Source: Brevibacterium ravenspurgense
GTDB taxonomy: Bacteria > Actinomycetota > Actinomycetes > Actinomycetales > Brevibacteriaceae
Reading direction: 5' to 3'
Assembly: GCF_001584615.1 (NCBI RefSeq)
Contig: NZ_LQQC01000010.1
Location: 1 to 64,000, forward strand
DNA: 64,000 nt
Shown: positions 34,665 through 41,755 of the stretch, in pieces
Position numbering within the stretch: position 1 is the first letter of the stretch
Layout: every line of letters starts with the position of its first letter
Made by a program: the position numbers and the translations under genes
The notes under the pieces: generated by a model
What the model saw: only the letters and a program-made list of their open reading frames with translations
The model's database searches: none
Told to the model about the DNA's origin: nothing

Positions 34665-35878
34665 CGATGTGCCGCTGGGCTGTTGCTGCTGCGTGTGCTC
34701 TCGCTGTGCTCGCCCCTGGGACGGCCGCCGCTGCCGAACCGAAAGGCGAAGCGCAGATCCGCGTTGAGGGGAAGACGGGAGGAACCGTCGAATTCCCTGC
34801 TGCCGGAAGAGCCGTCCTCGCCGGCGACGAACTGAGCTTCGCGGATGCCGACGCGCTGCGCATCCTCGGCAGGCCCGTGCCGCTGACAGCCCACTGGACA
34901 CACGGAGGTGCCCTCGAGGTGCCCGTCACCGGTCCCGCCGGTGTTTATTGCATTGGTGTTCGCGACGGGGAGCGCACCAGCCCTCGCGTGGAAAAAGTCC
35001 TCCTGGGTCAGCGATCCGCACTTGGACCAGAAGCAGACATAGAGTGCCCGGATTCGGTCGAGTCGCTTCCCTCGGTCGATCAGCCGGGCCAGCCCCCACA
35101 CGAGGACCACCCGGGCGAGCCAGAAGATCAGCCCAGCTCTGCCTCGTCAGAAGAACAGAGTCAAGGAGAGAACCCCGGTGAGCAACAGCCGCCCCCGCAG
35201 TTTCGCGCGACGCCCTCTTGGGAAACCGGAACAGCCGACGAAAAACCGGCCCTCCCCGAAGCCCTGCCGGCCTACGCGATGATGTGCGACGGCGATGCCC
35301 GCACCATTCGGAGCGGAATCGCCGAAGCAGAAAGCGCCACGGCAATGGGAATTGCCGCAGACGCCAAGCAGCAGGGGGAGTGGCGCACTGGTCTGCCCGG
35401 CAGCCCGCAGCTGCAGTTCACGGCCGGCGATGCGGACAAGCAGATTGAGCTGTCCGAAGTCGACGGCCCCGGCAGCGTCTCGCTGCTGACAATCGACCCG
35501 GTCGGCGCAGAAGAGCTTCTGGCCCAAGAGGGCGAAAGCTTCTCAGTGCCCGCGCAGAGCACAATGATGCCGACGCTGAGCTTCTCACAGCCGGGCCAAT
35601 ACACGCTCGGCCTGCGGATCGACGGAAAAGACACGAAGCTCAACGTGAGCGTGGGCGAACTGCGCTCCGACAAAGGCAGTGCGGTCGACGCGGCGCTCGA
35701 ACGCTGCGAAGGCGCCTACAGCCTGGCGTCAGCCGCCGCTGCTCCGCAGGCCGTCCAGCCACAGCAGCGACAGGCGCAGCGCTCGCCGCTGCTGTGGCTG
35801 GTGGCAGGCGGTGCCTTCGGCCTCGGAGGGGTTCTGCTTGCCGTGCCCATCGGCATCCTGACGCGGAGGCGCCGATGA
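34661..35878 (+). CDS. exported membrane-anchored protein, anchored-repeat related and degenerate
   Basis: 405 residues. Signal peptide 1-24 (TAAAAEP), a first beta-rich part (about 25-125), a Pro/Glu/Gln spacer, and a second part (about 195-345) ending in TLSFSQPGQYTLGL, which matches the last strands of the anchored-repeat domain. The paired His residues seen in the four other domains are replaced (TMMPTLSF). A transmembrane helix and RRRR tail close the protein. ATGA overlap with the permease. Probably a structural or regulatory partner without metal ligands. Confidence 0.75.
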   Translation: MTMCRWAVAAACALAVLAPGTAAAAEPKGEAQIRVEGKTGGTVEFPAAGRAVLAGDELSFADADALRILGRPVPLTAHWTHGGALEVPVTGPAGVYCIGVRDGERTSPRVEKVLLGQRSALGPEADIECPDSVESLPSVDQPGQPPHEDHPGEPEDQPSSASSEEQSQGENPGEQQPPPQFRATPSWETGTADEKPALPEALPAYAMMCDGDARTIRSGIAEAESATAMGIAADAKQQGEWRTGLPGSPQLQFTAGDADKQIELSEVDGPGSVSLLTIDPVGAEELLAQEGESFSVPAQSTMMPTLSFSQPGQYTLGLRIDGKDTKLNVSVGELRSDKGSAVDAALERCEGAYSLASAAAAPQAVQPQQRQAQRSPLLWLVAGGAFGLGGVLLAVPIGILTRRRR

Positions 35879-36621
35879 AGCACGCGACAGCGGTTGTGTC
35901 CGCTCTGCTGGGAATCGCAAGTCTTGTGCTCGGCGGCCTTCTGGTGGTTCAGCTGCAGAACGATGACTCCGCGACCCACCCGACTCCACCACCAGTGCCG
36001 GAGCGCCCCGAATCACCTGACCTCCCGGCTGATGAAAAGCAGAGCCCTCAGCCGCCACAGCTCGAATCGCCATGGCTGACAGCAGCAGCCGAAAAGACCG
36101 GGATACCGGCGCGTGCTCTGCAGTCTTATGTCACCGCCGAAGCGTGGGCGGGCAGGGAACATCCCGAATGCGGTTTGGGATGGACCACGCTGGCGGGCAT
36201 CGGGTTCGTCGAAACAGCCCACGGCACCATCGGCGGGTCCGCCGTCGATGACACCGGGGTGGTCAAGCCGGAGATCTTCGGGCCGAAGCTCGACGGCTCT
36301 GTGCGCGGCACGGCTGTCATCACCGACACCGACGGGGGACGGCTCGACGGGGACAATGAGCACGATCGGGCGGTCGGACCCATGCAGTTCCTGCCCAGCG
36401 TGTGGGACAAGATGGCGGTCGACGCGAACGGCGACGGCAAGAAAGACCCGCACAGCTATGACGATGCGGCCGTGACAGCCGCGGCCTACCTGTGTGCCGA
36501 ACGCAGCATCACGACACCTGAAGAGTGGACGAAGGCGGTTTTCTCCTACAACCCCGATGAGGCCTATGTGAATGCGGTGTGGCAGGCGGCGAACAAAGCC
36601 GGCACTGACGCTGCTGCGTAG
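35875..36621 (+). CDS. membrane-anchored lytic transglycosylase
   Basis: 248 residues. N-terminal helix (residues 5-28) as membrane anchor or uncleaved signal, Pro-rich linker, then a lysozyme-like domain: LAGIGFVETAHGTIGG with the catalytic Glu, AVGPMQFLPSVWDKMAVDANGDGKKDPHSYDDA with the GPMQF signature, and YNPDEAYVNAVW. It cleaves glycan strands with anhydro-muramyl formation. The overlap with the preceding stop places it in the transporter operon, perhaps opening the wall for its large surface proteins. The last 90 bp have a diverged copy at 42341-42432. Confidence 0.88.
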   Translation: MKHATAVVSALLGIASLVLGGLLVVQLQNDDSATHPTPPPVPERPESPDLPADEKQSPQPPQLESPWLTAAAEKTGIPARALQSYVTAEAWAGREHPECGLGWTTLAGIGFVETAHGTIGGSAVDDTGVVKPEIFGPKLDGSVRGTAVITDTDGGRLDGDNEHDRAVGPMQFLPSVWDKMAVDANGDGKKDPHSYDDAAVTAAAYLCAERSITTPEEWTKAVFSYNPDEAYVNAVWQAANKAGTDAAA

Positions 36622-37064
36622 GCGAAGTGCGCGTGGGTCGGCAGGTGACTCCTACCTTCTGACCCGACGTGGCACCGACCAGGGGCCACGCCTTTCAGGC
36701 GCGTTATGTCCCGAAAGTCAATCTGGCCCCTGTCTGGCCGTCGCTCCCACGAGCCGTGAGTGAAGTCCGGCGTGGGGATAGCCTCGGTCCTTCGCTCGCT
36801 GTGGCTCGTGAATGCGAGCAGGTGCGGAACGCTCCCGAGGTGGCTCGATGGGACCAAGCCACCTCGGCCGCCTAGCCGTCGGTGACGAAGGCCCCCTCGT
36901 GATGACCATCGGTGTCGAGGTCGACGACCCCGTCGTGGGGGTGTAGTGCATCTGCGTGATGCGCGCGTCGGTGCGCCACAGGCGTTCGGCGGCGAGATAG
37001 ACGCCCTGTCACAGCCAAACATGTGACACGCCTCACCTGCCAGTACAACCTTCCGAAGCGGTTT
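36622..37064. other. 443 bp without a convincing gene; left edge of the accessory island
   Basis: No open frame here has family features. An 11-bp perfect hairpin (CCGAGGTGGCT at 36835-36845 with AGCCACCTCGG at 36857-36867) may be a terminator for the transporter operon. On the reverse strand around 36880-37010 short stretches read like a gene remnant (VVDLDTDGHHEGAF) but are broken and unplaced. Confidence 0.5.
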
Positions 37065-37109
37065 TACCTCGTTTGAGGTATGCAACAGACCAAAGTCGCA
37101 ATCTAAAGT
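37065..37109 (+). promoter_or_regulatory. operator site 1 and -10 (TACCTC-N4-GAGG box)
   Basis: TACCTC GTTT GAGGTA at 37065-37080 is a perfect 6-bp inverted repeat around 4 bp, followed by TG. The -10 hexamer TAAAGT starts at 37104, exactly 29 nt after the first base of GAGG. There is no recognisable -35, so an activator bound at the palindrome, centred near -43, is expected. It lies upstream of the 115-residue protein gene. Confidence 0.65.
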
Positions 37110-37133
37110 GCAGACAGGGTGAAGGACAGTTTG

Positions 37134-37265
37134 ATGTCGACACATCCGGCGCTCTATTGGCGTCTACTTGCACACCGAAGAAAAGAATATGAAAACTGCT
37201 GCTGCAGTCGGCCGGTCAGTTTGGGGCACGCAATGGTTCAAGTTCGCTGGCATCAAGTTGACTGA
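37134..37265 (+). CDS. possible 43-codon leader ORF
   Basis: ATG at 37134 has an excellent RBS (GAAGGA, 37121-37126), better than that of the overlapping gene at 37189. It encodes MSTHPALYWRLLAHRRKEY, then a CCC run, and ends at 37265. No similarity recognised. It could be a leader peptide whose translation affects the overlapping 37189 frame, or a frameshifted original start. Low confidence. Confidence 0.25.
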   Translation: MSTHPALYWRLLAHRRKEYENCCCSRPVSLGHAMVQVRWHQVD

Positions 37266-37536
37266 AACGAAGGTCTGGGGGAAATACTCGTCCAACAAGG
37301 GTAAAATCACCAAGATCACCGATTATGGGTGCCAGGTCGTCAAGAACCTCGTGCTTGGCAAGAACGTGACCGTAAGCAAGCAGAGCAAGGCCTTCACGTC
37401 CTCGACGGCAACCTTCAAATGCAAGGTCCGCATTGAACGTGGGGCCATCAAGGGGATGAATTGGTCGACCCGCGAGGGCTATCATACTCTTAAGGCCAAC
37501 GCCGGCGGCAAAGTAACCTTCAATGGCTGGACCTGA
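37189..37536 (+). CDS. island protein of unknown function, small and beta-rich with two Cys
   Basis: 115 residues from ATG 37189 (an in-frame TTG at 37168 would add seven). Basic, rich in Lys, Thr, Gly and aromatics, with Cys48 and Cys78 placed for a disulfide and a C-terminal GKVTFNGW. The composition resembles secreted actinobacterial beta-proteins and bacteriocins, but there is no convincing signal peptide: the N-terminus MKTAAAVGRSVWG lacks a hydrophobic core. It follows operator site 1, so it is probably the main product of that promoter. Family not recognised. Confidence 0.6.
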   Translation: MKTAAAVGRSVWGTQWFKFAGIKLTETKVWGKYSSNKGKITKITDYGCQVVKNLVLGKNVTVSKQSKAFTSSTATFKCKVRIERGAIKGMNWSTREGYHTLKANAGGKVTFNGWT

Positions 37537-37553
37537 AAGGAATCGTGATCTAG

Positions 37554-37724
37554 ATGAATCCTCTAGTACCAGACGCATGGGACATATTCGGGGTTGTCCT
37601 GGTGATAGCTATCATCTTGGTCATCACCGGAACCGTAATTTGGATGGTTAGGCGAGCTCGACGTAAGGAACACACATCGGTGTGTGAATCAGAGCCACGA
37701 GACGAAGCAGTCGGTCAGAACTAG
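37554..37724 (+). CDS. 56-residue single-pass membrane protein
   Basis: Short gene 17 nt downstream of the 115-residue protein. It encodes MNPLVPDAWDIF, one transmembrane helix (residues 12-31, rich in Val/Ile), then a basic stretch RRARRKEH and an acidic tail ending VGQN. AAAGGA is at 37535-37540, 13 nt from the ATG, a long spacing. Its position and form suit an immunity or accessory protein for the upstream product, which is inference. Confidence 0.5.
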   Translation: MNPLVPDAWDIFGVVLVIAIILVITGTVIWMVRRARRKEHTSVCESEPRDEAVGQN

Positions 37725-37753
37725 CGGTTTTCAGGCAGCTCCGCTCCTTGAGT

Positions 37754-37810
37754 CGGCGTGCAAGGGCCGGACGATAGACGTCACGTTTACCGTCCGGCCC
37801 TTGCACGCCG
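37754..37810. terminator. 20-bp perfect inverted repeat after the small-gene pair
   Basis: Arms 37754-37773 and 37791-37810 (beginning CGGCGTGCAAGGG) are perfectly complementary with a 17-nt loop. It lies 30 nt after the small membrane-protein gene and probably ends that transcript. Confidence 0.65.
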
Positions 37811-38228
37811 TTGCTCCACGTCTCCTTCGGACCCCACATGCTGCAGGTCAGAGCCCACCGTTGCCCCCCCTGCGCAGACTGCCGTTGGGTATGGCTGTGG
37901 GACACCGTCGAGCCCCGGCACCGGAAGCAGGCTCACGGCGGCGATCATTGGTCGTATCGAGCACCCTCACGGCACCGTGCTCGAATTACGCAACCTCACG
38001 CACAACGTCCTCCCCTCCGGCCCCTGGTAGAGACCGGGCAGTACACACCTACTGCAGCCTCGAACGCGATGAGCCCAATAGCCGTTGCATCCGTCGTCGG
38101 GAACAGCGTCGTGGGTTGAGTCGCAGGTGTATCGAACTGTGACCTCCATAACGCTGGTCCGAGCCTCGTTCACCGCTACCGTAAAGACACTGATGATTCT
38201 CCTGGAGGCGAAAGAAGGACAATATTCG
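37811..38228. other. 418 bp without a recognised gene, upstream of the sensor kinase
   Basis: Open frames exist but none shows family features. GTGTATCGAACTGTGACC at 38127-38144 recurs on the other strand at 41319-41336, before the truncated kinase copy. It is either the true N-terminus of the kinases or a shared upstream element. No TACCTC-N4-GAGG box is seen here. Confidence 0.5.
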
Positions 38229-39416
38229 GTGGTGACGAGACAATTCGTCGTGAGACCCTCACGCGCGGCGACGCCGAAATGGATCAGTTTCATGAGAGGT
38301 CCGAGGTTCGTGGACCTTCCCTTCCGAGTGCTATTGCTCCTTATCAGCGTTGCAGGACTCATGCCGGCGGCAATGGAATCGTCGAATCCTCAGTATGTTG
38401 CGTTCCAGGTTCTCGGGGCGATCCTGATTGTCAGCGTCTGTTTCGTCCCGCTCACCGCTGGCTTGATGGGGTTAGTGCTATTCGTTGTCTTTGGGATCAC
38501 CTTCCCCGAGTTCGTCAATCCATTTCCGACCGTTGCTGGAGCCGCGATCGCGCTTGTCCTGAGTCAGCTGCGGATCCGTTCGTTTTCCTTACTGACGCTG
38601 CTGCTATTCGGGATCGTGGTTGCCCATACGGCAGTGGGAATCTGGGAAGGGGATGGTGAGTCGCTCTTTACGATGGCTTTCGGGTGGCTACTTGCCGTGA
38701 TCCTCGGACTTGCAGCAGCAGCATTCGAGCGGCGTATCCAGTCTGAGATCTTGATGAGAACAGCACAGGCACGCTCACACGAGAGAAACGTAGAGAGGAT
38801 GCGGTTGGAACTCGCGCTCGATACGCACGACACTGTCTCTCACGGTCTGGCCGCCGAGGCAGCGATCATTCGGATGCTCGGTGTTGAGGCCCGTATGGAG
38901 GATCGCTCCGATTCGAGAGTCACGGAGTTGGCGCTGGTCAATGTACACACGCAGCAGCAGCTTCGTGTGCTGCTGGCCCGACTCACCGGCGATCCTGGTG
39001 GACGACGGACCATGAGGGCATTCGACGTTGAGATGCTCAAGGCTGCGGAGATGATCGGTTCAGCTACAGAGGCAGGCGGGTTCGATATTGGGATCCGCGT
39101 TGAAGCTCTGCCGAGTGACGTGCCTGCAGAGACGCTTGAGACGGCTCAGTTCATTCTCAAGGAGCTCGCTACGAACATGGTCAGACACTCCTCAGCAACG
39201 TCCTCATGCGCGATATCTGTCGAGCAGGTTGAGAAGCAGATGGAGATATGGATCGAGTTCGAAGCGTCCAATCCAGCTCTGCAAGCACCTACGCGTACGC
39301 CCCGAAGTCTCAGCGCGCGGGTGGAACGTGCAGGAGGGTGTTTGAGCACGTCTCATGACGAGGGGATGTTCGCGATTAAGGTCGCGATTCCCGTAGGGAA
39401 CGGGGTCGCAATGTAG
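38229..39416 (+). CDS. sensor histidine kinase, NarL/DesK-like (HisKA_3 type)
   Basis: About 395 residues from GTG 38229, chosen for AAGGA at 38215-38219; in-frame ATG 38193 and GTG 38127 or 38085 are alternatives. Five or six membrane helices lie between residues about 30 and 165, beginning RGPRFVDLPFRVLLLLISVAG. The dimerisation segment LELALDTHDTVSHGLAAEA carries the phospho-acceptor His200. The N box is KELATNMVRHSS (Asn316). The glycine boxes are weak. There is no large extracellular domain, so sensing is probably by the membrane region, as in peptide-sensing kinases. A response regulator follows. Confidence 0.85.
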   Translation: MVTRQFVVRPSRAATPKWISFMRGPRFVDLPFRVLLLLISVAGLMPAAMESSNPQYVAFQVLGAILIVSVCFVPLTAGLMGLVLFVVFGITFPEFVNPFPTVAGAAIALVLSQLRIRSFSLLTLLLFGIVVAHTAVGIWEGDGESLFTMAFGWLLAVILGLAAAAFERRIQSEILMRTAQARSHERNVERMRLELALDTHDTVSHGLAAEAAIIRMLGVEARMEDRSDSRVTELALVNVHTQQQLRVLLARLTGDPGGRRTMRAFDVEMLKAAEMIGSATEAGGFDIGIRVEALPSDVPAETLETAQFILKELATNMVRHSSATSSCAISVEQVEKQMEIWIEFEASNPALQAPTRTPRSLSARVERAGGCLSTSHDEGMFAIKVAIPVGNGVAM

Positions 39417-39417
39417 A

Positions 39418-39462
39418 TACCTCGTATGAGGGATGTCCGAGGAGGTGGAATTGGCGTGCTCT
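39418..39462 (+). promoter_or_regulatory. operator site 2 (TACCTC-N4-GAGG box)
   Basis: TACCTC GTAT GAGGGA at 39418-39433 starts 2 nt after the kinase stop. At the same 29-nt offset seen for the other sites is TGCTCT (39457-39462), a weak -10 that would place the transcript start at the ATG 39469 of the small peptide gene. TTAGAG at 39462-39467 is an alternative -10. Confidence 0.6.
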
Positions 39463-39468
39463 TAGAGC

Positions 39469-39672
39469 ATGAAACTCATCGTCGCCCTCTCGACCGCTGC
39501 TGCTCTTCAACTCTCCCCCCTGACCGCCCCAGTCGAACGCGCCCCCGCCACCGTGTCCATCCATTCGGTATCGGCAACTGATGAAATCGACGTCAGCCCC
39601 ACGCGAAATCCCTACAGGTGCGTTATCTGGCGCGTCATCGACAAGAAGAAGTTTCAGAAGTATTGCAAATGA
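39469..39672 (+). CDS. 67-residue secreted peptide with Cys pair, candidate pheromone or bacteriocin
   Basis: MKLIVALSTAAALQLSPLTA resembles a short signal peptide. The remaining 40-odd residues end in RNPYRCVIWRVIDKKKFQKY then CK, with Cys51 and Cys66 enclosing a 14-residue basic, aromatic loop. The stop overlaps the response-regulator start (ATGA), so both are translated together. No RBS at normal spacing (AGGAGG is 25 nt away), consistent with a leaderless mRNA from operator site 2. Candidate ligand of the adjacent kinase; not shown. Confidence 0.6.
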   Translation: MKLIVALSTAAALQLSPLTAPVERAPATVSIHSVSATDEIDVSPTRNPYRCVIWRVIDKKKFQKYCK

Positions 39673-40364
39673 ACCCTTCAAGCCGCCACATCCCGGTGCA
39701 AGCGCCGAGCGCTCACGGACGCCTTTCGGTGCTCATCGTGGACGACGACCAATGGACCACACGAGCGCTCTCCTACGCGCTTGTCACTGAGCCCGACATG
39801 AGTGTGCTCCCGCCAGTTCATAGCGGTGAAGAAGCCGTTGAAAGCTACCGGCAGCACCGTCCAGATGTGGTCCTCATGGACGTCAATATGCCCGACGGGA
39901 TCAGCGGCGTGGATGCGACCCTTCGCATTCGTAAGCTCGACCCAGACGCGACTGTGATCATCCTCAGCACCGTCTCCCCGGGGCCAGGGCTCGCACGTGC
40001 TCTCGAAGCGGGTGCGGTCGCTGCGGTGAATAAGACTTGCTCCGAATCAACTCTGCGCGAAACGGTCCGCGCTGCTGCACGTGGAGACGACCCCAGCATG
40101 TTGAAGTTCCTCGCGCGAGACATCGTCATCGCCGGCGACGCCCTACCTGACGCCCCTGCAGTGAGCCCTCAAATTACCGAACGCGAGCATGAAGTGCTCA
40201 CTCTGATCTGCGAGGGGCGCGGATACGAGGAGATAGCCGAGACCCAGGGCATCTCCGTTTGGACGGCGAAGACACAGGCGAAGCATCTGCGAGAAAAACT
40301 TCAGGCGGAGAATCTGGCTCAACTCATCGTCCGCGCCCTTCAGCACCGCTTCTACTCGACCTAA
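39669..40364 (+). CDS. LuxR/NarL-family response regulator
   Basis: 231 residues. Receiver domain 18-135 with acidic pocket VDDDQ, phospho-acceptor Asp71 in VVLMDVNMPDG and the Lys in AAVNKT. The LuxR-type helix-turn-helix spans about 168-228 (ITEREHEVLTLICEGRGYEEIAE, then SVWTAKTQAKHLREKL). Proteins of this type bind short inverted repeats near -40, which fits the four TACCTC-N4-GAGG boxes in this island. The gene is itself downstream of box 2, implying positive autoregulation. Coupled to the peptide gene by ATGA. Confidence 0.88.
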   Translation: MNPSSRHIPVQAPSAHGRLSVLIVDDDQWTTRALSYALVTEPDMSVLPPVHSGEEAVESYRQHRPDVVLMDVNMPDGISGVDATLRIRKLDPDATVIILSTVSPGPGLARALEAGAVAAVNKTCSESTLRETVRAAARGDDPSMLKFLARDIVIAGDALPDAPAVSPQITEREHEVLTLICEGRGYEEIAETQGISVWTAKTQAKHLREKLQAENLAQLIVRALQHRFYST

Positions 40365-40520
40365 GAGGCATGGAAGCACCTCAGGGGCGGTCTCAACCAA
40401 GGGCATAGGGTAATCGCGAGAAGTGCCGGTCATGTTCGCGGGCTCACCCCGGTATCCGTGTCCTGTGGCATCTGAGGGCAATCGATATCTCGGCATAGGT
40501 GAAGCCGGCCGGGCTCCATA

Positions 40521-40565
40521 TACCTCGAATGAGGGGTGAGAGCGGTCTTGCGAGGCACCTATGCT
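40521..40565 (+). promoter_or_regulatory. operator site 3 and -10
   Basis: TACCTC GAAT GAGGGG at 40521-40536, then TG, and -10 TATGCT starting at 40560, 29 nt after the first G of GAGG. It drives a short transcript with a 33-codon gene, ended by the hairpin at 40743-40771. Confidence 0.65.
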
Positions 40566-40613
40566 CCTATCGCCGGACATTCCGGTGCGAAACACACTTC
40601 AGAAGGAGAACTA

Positions 40614-40715
40614 ATGCTTCGCAAAAGAAAGTGCCTGGCGGGGTTCTTGCTGGCTGGGAGCCCGGCTCTGGCCGGAGGCCATTCCGGCCGGAGGAGCGGG
40701 AGGCGCCGGGGGTAG
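40614..40715 (+). CDS. 33-residue secreted Arg-rich peptide
   Basis: ATG 40614 has a strong RBS (GAAGGAG, 40602-40608). The product opens with MLRKRKCLAGFLLAGSPALA, a basic n-region, short hydrophobic core and ALA cleavage motif, followed by GGHSGRRSGRRRG. It lies alone between operator site 3 and a terminator. The short mature part may be genuine or the result of a frameshift: another frame stays open to 40765 and ends DSGHDEAQVRNSV. Candidate peptide signal or antimicrobial. Confidence 0.5.
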   Translation: MLRKRKCLAGFLLAGSPALAGGHSGRRSGRRRG

Positions 40716-40742
40716 TCGCGAACGACTCCGGACATGACGAAG

Positions 40743-40771
40743 CCCAGGTCAGAAACAGTGTCTGACCTGGG
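40743..40771 (+). terminator. terminator of the site-3 transcript
   Basis: CCCAGGTCAGA (40743-40753) pairs with TCTGACCTGGG (40761-40771), 7-nt loop, followed by ATTTCT. Confidence 0.8.
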
Positions 40772-40802
40772 ATTTCTGCGGTCACAAGAGGCCGATTTCA
40801 CG

Positions 40803-41336
40803 TCATGCAATGCATGGGATGCATGGTTCTGGTTCCGGTTTGGTCCCGGGTGAGCATAGTGGTTGAGCGCTACGATTTCCCGTTCTTGTCGAGTTTACGA
40901 CGGCAAGGTGCGTGCGTCTCCTAGCCCCTTCCATGCCGTCGAGGTCCCCTCGGTCTGGGTACGTAAGAACGAAGACGACAAAGAGGATTAACCCAACCGA
41001 CACGGCGATAACGGGGGTGAAACACACGGCCACCAGCAGGATCGCTGCGAGGACTTGAAACGCCCAGTACAGGGGATCTGGCGCTTCAATCGATGCGGGC
41101 GTCAAACCGACGACAGCGATTAATAGCAATAGCACACGGAATGGCGCATCCACGTATCGTGGTCCGCGCAGCACTCTGGTCCAGTTAGTGCTCCGGCTGG
41201 ATGAAGTCGCCTCTGCCGCCTCAACATCTATTCCCAAAGTCTGCCCTCTTCCCAGCCCGGGGATGCCCTGCCGTCTACTCACCGGACCTGGTCCTCGGCA
41301 GTCACGCGCCCTCATCAGGGTCACAGTTCGATACAC
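40803..41336 (-). pseudogene. truncated inverted copy of the sensor kinase (membrane part only)
   Basis: 177 codons on the reverse strand. Residues about 58-130 (RGPRYVDAPFRVLLLLIAVVG, then AFQVLAAILLVAVCF) align clearly with the membrane region of the kinase at 38229 but diverge after YPD. The His-kinase and ATPase parts are absent. The gene begins GTGTATCGAACTGTGACC, the same 18 bases found upstream of the full kinase. The tail past the junction contains the att-like repeat at 40829-40852. Either a decayed duplicate or a small membrane protein that could still bind the signal. Confidence 0.65.
40829..40852 (+). repeat. att-like direct repeat, copy 1
   Basis: CTGGTTCCGGTTTGG followed by TCCCGGGTG matches 42261-42284 at 23 of 24 positions. 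The repeat itself contains two GGTCCCGG-like halves. Copies are 1,432 bp apart, and copy 2 lies 17 nt after an integrase remnant. Confidence 0.6.
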
Positions 41337-41356
41337 GTCTATGAGCTGGTGCGACG

Positions 41357-41401
41357 TACCTCAAACGAGGGATGTGGGGCCGAATGCTCTGCTTCTAGAT
41401 T
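41357..41401 (+). promoter_or_regulatory. operator site 4 and -10
   Basis: TACCTC AAAC GAGGGA at 41357-41372, then TG, and -10 TAGATT starting at 41396, again 29 nt after the first G of GAGG. Oriented toward the 77-residue membrane-protein gene at 41486. It also lies 20 bp upstream of the reverse-strand kinase fragment. Confidence 0.65.
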
Positions 41402-41485
41402 CGACTCACCGGACACTGCCGGCACCCAGGTCTTCGAAAAAGGGAAAGCTATTCTGCAACTGGTGATACAGGGAAGGTGCGCACC

Positions 41486-41719
41486 ATGAACAGCAAGCAA
41501 GGTCGAGTAAGAATCTGGACGGCCGCGGCTCTCGCACTGGCGGGACTCGTGCTCCTGATCGTCTGGGCAGTCTCGCTCTACAGGTACGGAATCTGGGTGG
41601 ACGCCAATGCGGCTGTGGGAGACGCGCGGCCGTTGGACTACGCTCTCTTTGCGTTGGGTGTCGTATTGCTCGGGGCGTCCCTTCTCGTGTTCCTCGTTCG
41701 ACGAAGAGCTCATTGCTAA
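41486..41719 (+). CDS. 77-residue two-helix membrane protein
   Basis: ATG 41486 is preceded by GGGAAGG (41471-41477); an in-frame GTG at 41477 is possible. Two hydrophobic helices (about residues 11-32 and 51-70) flank a loop with GIWVDANAAVGDARPLD, and the C-terminus is RRRAHC. It follows operator site 4. May be an immunity or accessory factor of the island; family unknown. Confidence 0.55.
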   Translation: MNSKQGRVRIWTAAALALAGLVLLIVWAVSLYRYGIWVDANAAVGDARPLDYALFALGVVLLGASLLVFLVRRRAHC

Positions 41720-41755
41720 CTGCACTGTTGGCGGTTCGTCGTCCAGCAAACCTGA

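Noticed and set aside
36669..36951. Small ORFs on both strands at the left edge of the island
   Set aside because: No RBS, composition atypical of proteins, and broken fragments only. Reported as a non-coding stretch.
37189..37536. Lactococcin 972-type bacteriocin
   Set aside because: Size, basic charge and neighbouring small membrane protein are suggestive, but the signal peptide and the family's typical Gly-Trp-Tyr pattern are not found in a convincing order.
37684..38142. Several overlapping forward ORFs of 90-150 codons
   Set aside because: They overlap a 20-bp palindrome and one another, lack RBS, and show no domain features. Treated as non-coding.
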